Assembly: GCF_003095375.1 (NCBI RefSeq)
Contig: NZ_QEHR01000001.1
Location: 248,001-312,000, forward strand
From: Marixanthomonas spongiae
Lineage (GTDB): Bacteria > Bacteroidota > Bacteroidia > Flavobacteriales > Flavobacteriaceae
DNA length: 64,000 bases
Reading direction: 5' to 3'
The notes under the pieces were generated by a model, which saw only the letters and a list, made by a program, of their open reading frames with translations, did no database searches and was not told the origin of the DNA. The position numbers were made by a program, and so were the translations under genes. Shown here piece by piece: positions 25,993-35,166 of the stretch (the first letter of the stretch is position 1; every line of letters starts with the position of its first letter).

Positions 25993-27564
25993 CTAATTTG
26001 TCAACTCAATAAATACAGGAGCTGTTTTCTTCAACTTAACATTGCTGCCTGAAATACTGGTATTGATATCGTAAATTTGTACCGCTTCGCCACGTTTTGC
26101 CCTACGCAAGGCTGCTTTGGCTTGGGCGTTTAGTTTAGTTCCATTGACCGTTACAGTAGGTTGTCCTGAAACTTTAAAGCTGAAACCGGTTACCCGTAGG
26201 TTAAGGTCAAAATCAAAGTCTTCAAGAATGGCGCTTATACTGGCAATCTCCAGTCCTTGCCGCTGCATTCTTACAATTCCCGTTTCGCCACGCACCGCTC
26301 CAATTGGGGCTGGAATGCCTTTGATACGGAATTCTTTTGGGGTACTTATACGTTGCCCGTCGGGTAAAGTTCCGCTGGCTGTAATTGTCACCTTTGATCC
26401 CGAAGTAGGACGCATTACATATTTACTACCGGAGACTTTACTCAAACCAGGAGCAGTGGCATTTACCTTATTATCTGGAATACCGGGGATGGAGACCGTC
26501 ATTGGGTTGTCCACACCACGATACACCACGTTCATTTTATCGGCAGAAATCACAGCTGAATTAGGTTTTGAAATGGTTGAAAATTTTTGATCAACATTAA
26601 TACCTACTGGTTTTCCATTTTGCAAAAATACCAGTTTACCTTTAATTTCGTGATCACCTGGACTTCCAGCACTAATATTTAGTAAAACACGCCCATCTTC
26701 AATAGTATATTGATTTTCAGTTAAAGGTTTTCCATCTAAAGTTAATTCAACACTATCTGGTTTTGTAGCATCGTCCTTTTTTCCAAGTACAATTGCCCCA
26801 TTAAAATTTTCACCTGAATAATAAGCTGATTTAGGTTGCTCAAGAAGTGTTGTATACTTATTAAAAGAAAGAGCCATAGCTTGTTGACCAGATAGCATTT
26901 TCTGCAGTATTTCGCTTTGATTTGTCTTTACATCATTTTGAATAGATGTCATTTTAGTCAACGAAGCAATTAAAGGGAACCCTTCATAATGATAATTCAA
27001 CCAATTTTGATTGCCTCCCTCTCTTTTAACAGGATCCGTGCTAAAGTTATCATTGATATCTTCTTTTAACGCTTCTACTCCCGCAACCTTGTTAGCAACA
27101 GCCGTATCAGAAAGAACTTCGATCATTGAGGTTCGATACGTATTCATTTTATCAATGAATTCTTGTCCTTCTGGCCTTAACTTATCGCCTACAAAAAATA
27201 GGTTGTTAAAATAATCTGCTTTATCCATTACCTCATATTCGGTAGGGTCTTCCATATTTTTAACAGCACCAGCCTTTAGATTTTCAAGATAGGTGTCTAA
27301 ATCTGATGTGATTGCTGAAATCTCTTTCGCCTTTTCTTCCACAGCACCATATTGTGCTGGCTCATCATTAGCTTTGGTAGCTAATCCTTCCATAAATGCT
27401 TGATTTCGCTGTGAAGCATCTACATTTGAAGATTGAATTTTTTCATTTAAAAGTCCAAAAGCAGACAGTACTTCTTTTGACATATTTAAAGCCAGCATAG
27501 CGATAAAGATCAAATACATCAGGTTGATCATCTTCTGCCGGGGTCCTAGTTTTCCTTGTGCCAT
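25993..27564 (-). CDS. gldM: Gliding motility / type IX secretion motor protein GldM
   Basis: A 523-residue protein with a single N-terminal membrane helix (MINLMYLIFIAMLALNM, residues 12-28) preceded by KLGPRQK; the rest is a long periplasmic rod that transmits force from the GldLM proton-driven motor to the outer-membrane ring. Later domains show TISKPNSAVISADKMNVVYRGVDNPM (in parts: AVISADKMNVVYRG) and AQAKAALRRAKRGEAV near the end. Located between gldL and gldN with short spacers. Length is normal. Confidence 0.96.
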   Translation of the reverse strand: MAQGKLGPRQKMINLMYLIFIAMLALNMSKEVLSAFGLLNEKIQSSNVDASQRNQAFMEGLATKANDEPAQYGAVEEKAKEISAITSDLDTYLENLKAGAVKNMEDPTEYEVMDKADYFNNLFFVGDKLRPEGQEFIDKMNTYRTSMIEVLSDTAVANKVAGVEALKEDINDNFSTDPVKREGGNQNWLNYHYEGFPLIASLTKMTSIQNDVKTNQSEILQKMLSGQQAMALSFNKYTTLLEQPKSAYYSGENFNGAIVLGKKDDATKPDSVELTLDGKPLTENQYTIEDGRVLLNISAGSPGDHEIKGKLVFLQNGKPVGINVDQKFSTISKPNSAVISADKMNVVYRGVDNPMTVSIPGIPDNKVNATAPGLSKVSGSKYVMRPTSGSKVTITASGTLPDGQRISTPKEFRIKGIPAPIGAVRGETGIVRMQRQGLEIASISAILEDFDFDLNLRVTGFSFKVSGQPTVTVNGTKLNAQAKAALRRAKRGEAVQIYDINTSISGSNVKLKKTAPVFIELTN

Positions 27565-27609
27565 GTGTTTCTTTTTTAAAAATTAAAGATAGTTGGTTGA
27601 AAAACCGGA

Positions 27610-28266
27610 TTAGTTTCTGTTCATTGCTGAAAGCATTCCACCATACACACCGTTAAGCGATGATAGGTTGGTTGCCAAATGCTCCATTTGTTGTTTTAGC
27701 TGGGTCGCGTTTTCGGCTACTTGCTCGTTTACTTCGGCTTGGCGGCTGGTAGATTCTACTTGAACTTTGTACAAGCTGTTCAACGATTCCATCTGGGCTG
27801 CTGCCAAGGCCATTTCCTCGCTGTATTTTTTGGTAGAGCTCATAGCTTCAGCCGTTGGGGCCATGCCTTTTGCAGCTCCTTCAAAAGAACGGATGCTCGT
27901 GCTTAAGCTGTTCATTAATTCTGAATCGATACGGGCATCTTTCAACATAGCGTCCAGTTTTTTGGACAGCAATCCTTCTGCATCTTTAGCTTCCTCTTTC
28001 TTTTTTGCCCTAGTTTGGCCTCCTGCCAGTTCAGGATATACCAAAGACCAATCCAAATCGTCATCTACCGGCTCGAAGGCCGAAATAGCAAAAATGATTG
28101 CTTCGGTAATAAGTCCTACTGCGAGTAGAAACCCACCTGTTAAGGTAGCAAAGCCTAAAGGTAACTCCCAGTGCAGGATTTTAAATAAAGCTCCTAATAT
28201 TACGATAGACGCACCAAGGCCATAGGCCATATTAAACAGTTTTTTTGATGATTTTGACTGTGCCAT
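27610..28266 (-). CDS. gldL: Gliding motility / type IX secretion motor protein GldL
   Basis: A 218-residue inner-membrane protein. Two helices (about residues 14-33 and 39-62) are followed by a long cytoplasmic helical region. The second helix contains GLITEAIIFAISAFEP with the conserved Glu thought to carry protons through the motor. The C-terminal part is coiled coil (AAAQMESLNSLYKVQVESTS, then LKQQMEHLATNLSSLNGVYGGML in parts). Second gene of gldKLMN. Confidence 0.96.
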   Translation of the reverse strand: MAQSKSSKKLFNMAYGLGASIVILGALFKILHWELPLGFATLTGGFLLAVGLITEAIIFAISAFEPVDDDLDWSLVYPELAGGQTRAKKKEEAKDAEGLLSKKLDAMLKDARIDSELMNSLSTSIRSFEGAAKGMAPTAEAMSSTKKYSEEMALAAAQMESLNSLYKVQVESTSRQAEVNEQVAENATQLKQQMEHLATNLSSLNGVYGGMLSAMNRN

Positions 28267-28341
28267 AATTGAAAAGTTTTTAGTTTAGATTAGTTAAGTT
28301 ATGTTTTTGTTTAAGTTAAAGGTTGGTTGCAAGACAGGGGC

Positions 28342-29715
28342 TTATCGTCCGTCACCAAAATTTTCGTTAAGGGTTACATCGGTACCCATATAGTCCTGTA
28401 CCGTTCTGAAACCGATATAGCTTCGTGCAGAATCTGCATATTCATAGTCGCGGGTGCTTACTTGCAAGAAGTAGGCAACATCTTTCCAAGAACCGCCACG
28501 AACCACTTTTCGCATATTGTCGGGATCGTTCACGTTAGGGTTCATGGTCGATGTATATTCATACGAAGCGGGATCGTAAGAAGAAGCGACCCACTCGCTT
28601 ACGTTACCGGCCATGTTGTACAGGTTGTAATCATTTGGTTCATACGCATCTGCTTCAACGGTATAAAGCGCTTGATCAGCAGCGTAGTCGCCACGCAAGG
28701 GTTTAAAGTTTGCCATAAAACAACCTCTATCATTTTTTGCATAAGGGCCACCCCAAGGGTAGGTAGCAGATTCCAATCCCCCTCTCGCAGCGTACTCCCA
28801 TTCTGCTTCCCCAGGAAGACGGAACGAGTTTACATGCTGACGGTTTCGGGATTTTTGATAGGCGTTTTTATACAAGGTCCTCCACGCACAAAATGCTTTG
28901 GCCTGTTTCCAGTTTACCCCAACCACGGGATAATCGCTGTAGGCTTCGTGCCAAAAATAGTCGTTGTGCATTGGTTCGTTATAAGAATAGTTGAAGTCTT
29001 TTATCCAAACGGTAGTGTCTGGATAGATTTTTATCTCTTCCTTTTTTATAAAGTCTTTTCTGTTTTTGTTTTTGGCTTTTGCCGCCGCACCAATATCCAT
29101 GTAGGTGTACTGAAATTTCAATTTGTCCACATCAATGGTACGCTGGCCGTTGTAGGCTTCTTCAGCTGGGATGTACATGGTGTCCATCACTTCGGAATAG
29201 TATTCATCTGGAAATTCTGAAGTATCCCAAATAATATCAATATCGTTATTGATTTTTCTTCCTGCATAGTAATCTTCGCCCATGCCGTAATAATTGTCGT
29301 AGTTGTATTGTTCCCAAGGGGTCATTTCCTCGTTTTCTTGGTCCACAAACGCATATTCGCCAATACCGCCATTGCCGGGTGTTTCGCCCACCTCATCGGC
29401 CAAGATTGCCAATTTAAGGCGTACGGTAGAGTCGCGTACCCAGTTTACGAACTGTCGGTACTCGGCATTGGTGATTTCGGTTTCGTCCATATAGAACGAA
29501 CGAACAGTCACGGTTTTTGTAGGCGCGTCGTTAACGGCCACAAAGTCGTCGTCAGCTTTACCCATGATGAAAGATCCACCAGGGACAAGAGTCATCCCAT
29601 ATGGTTTTTCGGGATGCCATTTTTTACCTTCGGCGCCTATTAGCTCACCCCGGTCTCCGGAATTACAACTAAATAAAAAGGCAACGATCGCAGTTAATGC
29701 AATAAACTTCTTCAT
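28342..29715 (-). CDS. gldK: Gliding motility / type IX secretion lipoprotein GldK
   Basis: A 457-residue outer-membrane lipoprotein (signal ending AFLFSC, Cys17) with a formylglycine-generating-enzyme-like fold, e.g. LVPGGSFIMGKADDDFV, FYMDETEITNAEYRQFVNWV (in parts), FRLPGEAEWEYAARGG, MAGNVSEWVASSYDP and VVRGGSWKDV. It forms the peptidoglycan-linked ring with GldN. First gene of gldKLMN; about 110 bases separate it from the upstream ureohydrolase-like gene. A 7/8 match to the -7 box (TAGGTTTA) lies upstream, so the operon may have its own promoter. Confidence 0.96.
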   Translation of the reverse strand: MKKFIALTAIVAFLFSCNSGDRGELIGAEGKKWHPEKPYGMTLVPGGSFIMGKADDDFVAVNDAPTKTVTVRSFYMDETEITNAEYRQFVNWVRDSTVRLKLAILADEVGETPGNGGIGEYAFVDQENEEMTPWEQYNYDNYYGMGEDYYAGRKINNDIDIIWDTSEFPDEYYSEVMDTMYIPAEEAYNGQRTIDVDKLKFQYTYMDIGAAAKAKNKNRKDFIKKEEIKIYPDTTVWIKDFNYSYNEPMHNDYFWHEAYSDYPVVGVNWKQAKAFCAWRTLYKNAYQKSRNRQHVNSFRLPGEAEWEYAARGGLESATYPWGGPYAKNDRGCFMANFKPLRGDYAADQALYTVEADAYEPNDYNLYNMAGNVSEWVASSYDPASYEYTSTMNPNVNDPDNMRKVVRGGSWKDVAYFLQVSTRDYEYADSARSYIGFRTVQDYMGTDVTLNENFGDGR

Positions 29716-29827
29716 AGGTATCAGGTTAAGTTTTCGAGATTTAAGGGCGTAAACCTATTTATAAAATATTTAAAAAGCAACATATTTTTAAAAAAACCTT
29801 AACTCTCTTTGTTCTTAGTTTGTTAGA

Positions 29828-30991
29828 TTATACTTCGTTTTTGCGGCGGGCCTTAAACCACCGCTCAGGGATTTCCTGATTGGTTGCACTCAAATAATCG
29901 CCATAAGTGCAAGGTAATAACGTTGGTGTTTTTAATTTATTATTAACATTTGAAATAAAAGGCAACTCAATCCACCATCTTCCGGTTTTATTGCTCTTTT
30001 TAAACACTAAAATATCGTCATCGACCGGTACTTTATAGGTGGTATAGTGCTGGTCATTGCTAAAATCACCTTCTTGAACCCTAAAATTAACACCCTCGAT
30101 AAAATACCAAAGCACCTGTGCCACCAACATAGCACCGGTTTCAGCATTTTTAAAATCTTTCAGTTCATAAATCCCAAAAGAACTCACACGGTTGCTGATT
30201 CCCGCATAACGGGATATGGCACAAATCTCCCGTCCATCGAACCCGTTGGGACTGGCTGTAGTAGCATAACTCATTTCTGTGCTTTTTATTGCCGAAATAT
30301 CCAAAGCCACCACATCGGCATCCCGCAAAATGGGCTCGACAACCGTAATGTCGCGGGTTACTTCGCCCAATCTGTACGCATCAAAATACAGTTTCTCCAT
30401 TAAAGCAATCTCGCCTGGAGGGTTAAAATAAGACTGATACCCTAATGTGCTGTAGTTAAAAAGATTGTAAGGTTTATCGACAATGATTTTACCAACATAG
30501 GATTTATTGTTGATGGGTTTCTCGGCATCGCCAAGGTCAAAATTAGTATCCACGTTCACTATATTCACCATACTTCCGTGGGAGTCGTACGCACGGTACT
30601 GAGCATATAACAGGTCTTGGCTTCCGCCTAAAATCAATGGGGCAATCTTTTTTTTCAACAAGGCCTCCACCACTGTTTTAACGGCAAAATAGGTGTCCTC
30701 CACAGTTTCGCCCTTTTTGATATCGCCCAGATCGACAATGCCGTGTGACCAATTGCCTGGATACAGGGCATAAAACGCTTTTCTAAACGCATCCAACGAA
30801 ACGGTTTCGCCCAGATAATTTACATCCTTCCTGTTTTCTAGTATGCCCAAGAGGGCGAACTTTGTATGTTGTAAATCGGGCAATTCCCCTTCGGCGGTAT
30901 GGGCATCAATCTGTTTCCCTAAAACGCCTTCGGGCAAAACCTCTTTGTGCGCGATCGTTTTTTTTGAAATCGGCGAGAGAAATTCTATCAT
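29828..30991 (-). CDS. Ureohydrolase-fold protein lacking most metal ligands (formimidoylglutamase-like)
   Basis: A 387-residue protein of the arginase/agmatinase/formimidoylglutamase superfamily. The fold can be followed, but the three metal motifs are altered: GGDHS-type is GGSQD (122-126, His to Gln), DAHxD-type is DTNFD (148-152, His to Asn), and SxDxDxxDP-type is LDISAIKS (230-237, only one Asp left). A binuclear Mn site therefore looks impossible, and hydrolase activity is unlikely. It overlaps the topA stop by one base and lies just upstream of gldK, so it belongs with the secretion operon rather than with histidine degradation. Confidence 0.8.
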   Translation of the reverse strand: MIEFLSPISKKTIAHKEVLPEGVLGKQIDAHTAEGELPDLQHTKFALLGILENRKDVNYLGETVSLDAFRKAFYALYPGNWSHGIVDLGDIKKGETVEDTYFAVKTVVEALLKKKIAPLILGGSQDLLYAQYRAYDSHGSMVNIVNVDTNFDLGDAEKPINNKSYVGKIIVDKPYNLFNYSTLGYQSYFNPPGEIALMEKLYFDAYRLGEVTRDITVVEPILRDADVVALDISAIKSTEMSYATTASPNGFDGREICAISRYAGISNRVSSFGIYELKDFKNAETGAMLVAQVLWYFIEGVNFRVQEGDFSNDQHYTTYKVPVDDDILVFKKSNKTGRWWIELPFISNVNNKLKTPTLLPCTYGDYLSATNQEIPERWFKARRKNEV

Positions 30992-33495
30992 TATTTTTTC
31001 TTGGCAGTCTTTTTCTTGGTTGATTTTTTACGCGTTTTCTTTTTTGGCGCTTTCTTCTCTAAAATATCCTTGGCTTCTTCTAAGGTTATCTTATCGGCTT
31101 TTGTTGATTTTGGCAGCTCTACCTTGGTTTTGCCTTTAATAAGGTTGAAACGACCCCACCGTGCTTTTTCCAACCGAATGCCTTCATCAGGCCATTCGTT
31201 GATGAGCTTGTCTATTTCTTTTTGCTTTTTGGCCTCGATGAGTTCAATGAGGTCTTCTTCCGAAAGGTTATCGAAATCGTACTTTTTGTTCACATTAATG
31301 AACATATTGTTCCATTTAATGAATGGACCAAAACGGCCTTTCCCTTTGGTTACGGGCAATCCTTCGTATTCATAAATGGGGGCATCGGCTTTTTTCTTTT
31401 CTTCTATCAATTCTTTGGCTTTTGCCATATCAACATCAAGAGGATCCATTCCTTTGGGAAGTGAAATGAATTTTTTCCCCCAACGCACATACGGCCCATA
31501 ACGGCCGTTGTTGGTCTCTACCTCTTCGCCGTCATACACCCCTAAATCTTTTGGCAGTTTAAACAAGTCCAGCACTTCTTCTAAAGTTACCAAATGCAAT
31601 TGCTGGTCTGGACGGAGGCTGGCGAATTGTTTTTCGTCATCTTCTGGCGCCCCAATTTGGGCCATAGGGCCGTATTTTCCTAATCGAACCAAAACGGTCC
31701 TTCCACTTTCAGGATGCTCACCCAAAATACGTTCCCCGCTCTCTCGTTCGGCATTTTCCTGCACATCTTCCACATGGGGATGGAATTTTTCATAAAACTC
31801 CTGAAGCATCTCTTTCCACTCTTCTTTTCCTTCGGCTATGTCATCAAAATCTTCTTCCACTTTAGCGGTAAAGTTGTAATCAAGGATATTTCCGAAGTGC
31901 TCCACCAAAAAGTCGTTCACGATCATCCCAATATCGGTGGGCACCAATTTTCCTTTATCACTGCCAACAGTTTCGGTCAGCGTTTTATCTTTAACAGTAT
32001 CCTTCGCCAACGTTAACTGAAGGTATTTGCGCTCCTCACCTTCCACCGTTCCTTTTTCAATATAATTTCTGCTGATGATAGTAGAAATTGTAGGTGCGTA
32101 CGTTGACGGACGTCCAATACCCAACTCTTCCAACCGTTTCACGAGGGAAGCTTCGGTGAAGCGGTACGGAGGCCTTGTAAAGCGTTCGGTGGCAGTTATG
32201 TACTTGTTGTCGAGAGTGTCGCCTTTGGTCAATTTTGGCAACATGCCGTCTTTTTCTTCGTCTTCGGTATCGGTACCTTCCAGATATACTTTAAGGAAAC
32301 CGTCAAATTTTATCATTTCGCCATTGGCAGTAAATTGCTCTTCTACTTTTTCTTTTCCGAGTACATCTATTTTCACATTGGTTCGCTCCAATTGCGCATC
32401 GCTCATTTGTGAAGCAATGGTTCGTTTCCATATTAAATCGTACAACCGTTCTTGGTCGCGATCCCCACTGATGCCGTGTCGCGACATATCGGTAGGCCGT
32501 ATGGCTTCGTGGGCCTCTTGCGCTCCTTTCGATTTTCCTTTGTAATTGCGCGGTTTACTGTATTTTTCGCCATACGCCGAACCGATTTCCTTTTCGGCCG
32601 CTTTTTTGGCATCATTGGAAAGGTTCACGCTATCGGTACGCATATAGGTGATTAAGCCAGCTTCGTACAGACGTTGGGCGATGGTCATTGTTTTTCCTAC
32701 CGAAAAATATAATTTTCTCGACGCTTCTTGCTGCAAGGTAGAGGTGGTAAATGGCGGTGCTGGTGATTTTTTTGCCGGTTTTTTGGTGAGGTCGGCTATT
32801 TTATAGTTGGCACCTACGTTTTTCTGAAGAAATTCGCGTGCTTCTTTTTCGGTTTCAAAATTCTTCGGAATTTTTGCTTTAAAGGTGCTGCCGTCTTCGG
32901 TTTTAAATTCGGCATCCACGCGATACGAAGCCACCGGACTGAAGGCCTCGATATCGCGTTCGCGTTCCACAATTAAACGCACGGCCACACTTTGCACACG
33001 CCCAGCGGAAAGGCCTCCTTTTACCTTTCGCCACAATACCGGGGAAAGCTCATACCCTACCAAGCGATCCAAAATACGGCGTGCCTGCTGGGCATTGACG
33101 AGGTTGTAATCTATTTTTCGAGGGTTTTCTATTGCTTTTAAAATGGCGGTTTTCGTGATTTCGTGAAAAACAATGCGTTTTGTTTTTTCGTCTTTCAGGT
33201 CCAACTCTTCGGCCAAATGCCACGCTATCGCTTCTCCTTCCCGGTCTTCATCACTCGCCAGCCATACGGTTTCAGCGCTATTAGCTAATTTTTTCAAATC
33301 CCTTACCAAGCTCTTTTTATCGCTTGGCACGATATATTTAGGCGTGAAATCCCCTTCGGTATCCACCCCTATTTCCTTGGACGGCAGGTCTGCAATGTGC
33401 CCAAAGCTGGAGGTGACCTTGAAATCTTTTCCGAGGAATTTTTCAATGGTCTTAGCCTTTGCGGGCGACTCTACTATCACTAAATTCTTTGCCAT
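30991..33495 (-). CDS. topA: DNA topoisomerase I
   Basis: An 834-residue type IA topoisomerase that relaxes negative supercoils. The TOPRIM domain opens with NLVIVESPAKAKTIEKFLG and has the acidic triad region WLASDEDREGEAIAWHL near residue 105. The active-site Tyr is in GLITYMRTDSVNLS near 290. In the C-terminal part, repeated small domains without cysteine zinc fingers (GRYGPYVRWGKKFISLP, GRFGPFIKWNNMFIN) replace the E. coli zinc ribbons. The tail is very Lys-rich. A -7 box TACTTTTG (minus strand, 33516-33523) lies about 20 bases before the ATG. Confidence 0.97.
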   Translation of the reverse strand: MAKNLVIVESPAKAKTIEKFLGKDFKVTSSFGHIADLPSKEIGVDTEGDFTPKYIVPSDKKSLVRDLKKLANSAETVWLASDEDREGEAIAWHLAEELDLKDEKTKRIVFHEITKTAILKAIENPRKIDYNLVNAQQARRILDRLVGYELSPVLWRKVKGGLSAGRVQSVAVRLIVERERDIEAFSPVASYRVDAEFKTEDGSTFKAKIPKNFETEKEAREFLQKNVGANYKIADLTKKPAKKSPAPPFTTSTLQQEASRKLYFSVGKTMTIAQRLYEAGLITYMRTDSVNLSNDAKKAAEKEIGSAYGEKYSKPRNYKGKSKGAQEAHEAIRPTDMSRHGISGDRDQERLYDLIWKRTIASQMSDAQLERTNVKIDVLGKEKVEEQFTANGEMIKFDGFLKVYLEGTDTEDEEKDGMLPKLTKGDTLDNKYITATERFTRPPYRFTEASLVKRLEELGIGRPSTYAPTISTIISRNYIEKGTVEGEERKYLQLTLAKDTVKDKTLTETVGSDKGKLVPTDIGMIVNDFLVEHFGNILDYNFTAKVEEDFDDIAEGKEEWKEMLQEFYEKFHPHVEDVQENAERESGERILGEHPESGRTVLVRLGKYGPMAQIGAPEDDEKQFASLRPDQQLHLVTLEEVLDLFKLPKDLGVYDGEEVETNNGRYGPYVRWGKKFISLPKGMDPLDVDMAKAKELIEEKKKADAPIYEYEGLPVTKGKGRFGPFIKWNNMFINVNKKYDFDNLSEEDLIELIEAKKQKEIDKLINEWPDEGIRLEKARWGRFNLIKGKTKVELPKSTKADKITLEEAKDILEKKAPKKKTRKKSTKKKTAKKK

Positions 33496-33634
33496 ATTGA
33501 TTTTTGTTTGGGTTACAAAAGTATGTGATTTTTTTTACTCCGTTGTTCGGCCAATAAAATTTAGGTTTCCGTTAACACGATATAAGCCAAAAAATCAAGA
33601 GATTAAATGATCAAATTTTAATACCACCCAACGT

Positions 33635-34255
33635 ATGATTTCATTTTTTGCACTTAGAAAACAGCTCGCTTTAAAGTTGATGCTTGTAGGAACGGCTGTC
33701 TTTTTACTTCAAAGTTGCCGGTCTTTGGCAGATGTGCCTACTTTTTCAAGCAACAATGCGGTTCACGTGGCCATTGAAATACCGGCCGGTACTAATGCCA
33801 AAATAGAATATAACAAAAAACTCAACAAATTAAAAGTAGACCAACAGAACGGGAAAGACCGCCTTATCGAATACTTGCCGTACCCGGGAAATTACGGGTT
33901 TATCCCTTCTACCTATTCAGATCCAGAAAAAGGTGGCGACGGCGACCCGTTGGATGCGCTGGTTATTTCTTCCAGTTTGCTTTCGGGCTCTGTGGTGGAA
34001 ACCATCCCAATAGGCATGCTTAAATTGATGGACAATGGCGAACAGGACTATAAGGTGATCTGTATTCCTTCAGAAAAAAGACTCCAAACGGTTTCGGCTA
34101 CATCATTAACTGAATTTTCAGAAAAATATCCCGATGCCCTAAAGATTATCGAGCTTTGGTTTTCCAATTATGACCCCGCAGATACGATAGTCATCGAAGG
34201 TTGGGGTGATGAGAAAGAGGCGCTTGCTGAAATAAATAAAGTTTTAAAAAAATGA
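33635..34255 (+). CDS. ppa: Inorganic pyrophosphatase with a lipoprotein signal
   Basis: A 206-residue family I pyrophosphatase. The catalytic region is complete: FIEIPAG-like VAIEIPAGTNAKIEY near residue 45, YPGNYGFIPSTY near 84, GGDGDPLDALV near 101 and MLKLMDNGEQDYKVICIP near 127. What is odd is the N-terminus: ALKLMLVGTAVFLLQSC, a hydrophobic stretch ending in a lipobox Cys, about 40 residues ahead of the enzyme core. Family I enzymes are normally cytoplasmic; this one is predicted to be exported and lipidated. Its 4-base stop region lies just before the convergent membrane gene. Confidence 0.88.
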   Translation: MISFFALRKQLALKLMLVGTAVFLLQSCRSLADVPTFSSNNAVHVAIEIPAGTNAKIEYNKKLNKLKVDQQNGKDRLIEYLPYPGNYGFIPSTYSDPEKGGDGDPLDALVISSSLLSGSVVETIPIGMLKLMDNGEQDYKVICIPSEKRLQTVSATSLTEFSEKYPDALKIIELWFSNYDPADTIVIEGWGDEKEALAEINKVLKK

Positions 34256-34263
34256 CTCCCTAA

Positions 34264-35031
34264 TTATATAGTCACTGTTTCCGAAGGCAAAGGATCTTCA
34301 TCAAAACCAATCGAATCTTTATACACATAATACATAGGCAAATGCACGAAAGAAGCCGTCACAAACACCCCCACAAAACACAACAACATTCCCAATTGCG
34401 CAATGAGGCTAGATAAAATGATGAGTCCAAAAATGATAAGCCAGAATTTGTTGCCCAATTTAAAACTTGCCTTGATGATTTCTGAAACGGACAATTGAGG
34501 ATTAAAAGCAAATAGCACAATAAACAACTGCAAGGGAACCATCACGTAAAATAATGGAAGGTAACATAATAATGTCGCTAAAAGGGCAATCCCCATGGCT
34601 GTCAATGACAAAACAAAAAGTTTTCCGAAATTACGTTTCAGAAAAACAAAATAACCACCGGTATCAAGTGGCTTGCCAGTGTCCGCTTTTTGAATAACCT
34701 TATAAAAATGGGCGGAAATCCCATAGGCAAACACTTGCGAAACAAGGATCAACACAAGCAAAAGCAAAATATACCCTATAATTACCGGTAATGAATAGGC
34801 TACAAAAGGGTCGAATTCCTCTCCATGGGGCAATTTACTATCGGCTATCATCACGGGCACTAATGGAAGGTAAGCCAAAATCATCACGGGAATAGCTATA
34901 GCAAATGTAATTAAAACGTGCACGGTGCCTTCTACCCATACTTTTTTGAACAGCTCAAAACTCTTTGACAATACATCGCCAAAATCTGGTTTGTTGGCTT
35001 GTTCTACTTTCTGAAATATCACATGTTTCAT
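34264..35031 (-). CDS. Multi-pass membrane protein of unknown function
   Basis: A 255-residue integral membrane protein with about six hydrophobic helices (near residues 38-60, 82-108, 135-160, 160-180, 193-215, 218-235). The N-terminus reads DFGDVLSKSFELFKKVWVEG, a pattern seen in DUF975/glycerophosphoryl-diester-phosphodiesterase-membrane-domain-like proteins, where an amphipathic helix precedes the first membrane helix. No catalytic residues are evident. Similar proteins in flavobacteria are often labelled as carotene oxygenases without support. Single gene, minus strand, divergent from miaB. Confidence 0.6.
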   Translation of the reverse strand: MKHVIFQKVEQANKPDFGDVLSKSFELFKKVWVEGTVHVLITFAIAIPVMILAYLPLVPVMIADSKLPHGEEFDPFVAYSLPVIIGYILLLLVLILVSQVFAYGISAHFYKVIQKADTGKPLDTGGYFVFLKRNFGKLFVLSLTAMGIALLATLLCYLPLFYVMVPLQLFIVLFAFNPQLSVSEIIKASFKLGNKFWLIIFGLIILSSLIAQLGMLLCFVGVFVTASFVHLPMYYVYKDSIGFDEDPLPSETVTI

Positions 35032-35087
35032 TTTTTTGATTGGTTTGGTTGTTTAGATGGTAAATTTATAAAAAAGAAAACTGCCAT

Positions 35088-35120
35088 TTTGGCACGAACC
35101 CGTTTTTAATTGTATCTTTG
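35088..35120 (+). promoter_or_regulatory. Promoter of miaB
   Basis: TTTG (35088-35091), 21 bases, then TATCTTTG (35113-35120), an exact match to the phylum consensus, 46 bases before the miaB ATG. Confidence 0.82.
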
Positions 35121-35166
35121 CCCATCCAATTGTTTTTATAGCAATTCATATTATTTAGATTGAACT

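Noticed and set aside
28327-29220. Open frame of about 297 codons antisense to gldK
   Set aside because: GldK is complete with all motifs; the opposite frame shows no domain and arises from gldK codon bias.
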